Positions 5,233 to 5,364 of a stretch of 5,364 nt of DNA are shown one piece after another. Numbering within the stretch: position 1 is the first letter of the stretch; each line of letters starts with the position of its first letter. The position numbers and the translations under genes are program-made. Source of the DNA: Gammaproteobacteria bacterium (lineage in GTDB: Bacteria > Pseudomonadota > Gammaproteobacteria > CAJXQU01); contig JALSSM010000026.1 of assembly GCA_026984275.1 (NCBI GenBank), positions 1-5,364 on the forward strand, written 5' to 3'. Below the pieces are notes generated by a model. The model saw only the letters and a program-made list of their open reading frames with translations. It was not told the origin of the DNA and did not search any database.

Positions 5233-5246
5233 CCAATTAAAAAATA

Positions 5247-5364
5247 ATGACAAAAGAACAACTACTCAATTTAATAAAAAATAAGCCTGCGTCTGTCGAA
5301 TTCCAACAGGTAATGGAAGTCATTGATCAAAACTACCACTACACGCCAACCCGTTTTAGTAATG
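5247..5364 (+). CDS. HopJ-family protein, 3'-truncated by the window edge
   Basis: Only the first 39 residues are visible: MTKEQLLNLIKNKPASVEFQ is followed by QVMEVIDQNYHYTPTRFSN. This matches the start of proteins annotated as HopJ type III effectors, which begin with a helix, then (S)VEF..VM.VI..NY.YTPT.F.N. The family name comes from a Pseudomonas effector, but members are widespread in free-living proteobacteria without type III secretion. The name should therefore not be read as evidence of pathogenicity. The full protein is usually about 110-115 residues. No ribosome site is obvious in the AT-rich 14-bp gap after the DUF3820 gene. Confidence 0.8.
   Translation, partial: MTKEQLLNLIKNKPASVEFQQVMEVIDQNYHYTPTRFSN

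Noticed and set aside
1..5364. CRISPR array, tRNA, rRNA or insertion sequence
   Set aside because: No regularly spaced repeats, cloverleaf-like sequence or transposase motifs were seen on either strand.

Overview
This window looks like chromosomal DNA of a gammaproteobacterium. The evidence is the set of families: methionine sulfoxide reductases, TadA, DUF2789, DUF3820 (QSregVF) and HopJ-like genes, plus a CRP-type operator. No genus can be named from the sequence alone. No transposase, integrase, phage structural gene, CRISPR array, tRNA or rRNA is visible. Family names come from recognising the proteins by eye, not from a database search.

Layout. (1) Positions 2-2307 (+) hold four coupled genes: the 3' part of msrB, msrA, a divergent MsrA-like gene with a Cys-His-Trp-Cys active-site motif, and a YeeE/YedE-type sulfur-transport membrane protein. 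All three junctions overlap (11, 1 and 4 bp), so this is almost certainly one transcript. It joins repair of both methionine sulfoxide epimers to what is probably uptake of a sulfur compound. (2) Positions 2380-3116 (+) hold tadA (tRNA A34-to-I deaminase) and, 5 bp later, a small glutaredoxin with a TTG start. (3) Positions 3133-3657 (-) hold an unrecognised membrane protein with two hydrophobic ends and a charged helical middle, convergent with the glutaredoxin gene. (4) Positions 3658-3831 are a divergent regulatory region with a perfect TGTGA-N6-TCACA CRP-type operator. (5) Positions 3832-4878 (+) hold a lysozyme-like protein with a C-terminal peptidoglycan-binding-like segment, then a DUF2789 gene. 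(6) Positions 5005-5364 (+) hold a DUF3820 gene and the start of a HopJ-family gene that runs off the window.

The first block is GC-rich and the rest is clearly AT-richer. The change falls near 2300, in the 72-bp gap between the YeeE-like gene and tadA, where there is also an imperfect hairpin. The two parts may have different histories.

The most notable items are the MsrA paralog with the CxxC motif and its link to a sulfur transporter, the CRP-type operator between the membrane-protein and lysozyme-like genes, a 24-bp palindrome early in the lysozyme-like gene, and an inverted repeat just upstream of the DUF3820 gene. I see nothing that proves a wholly new defence or mobile system.
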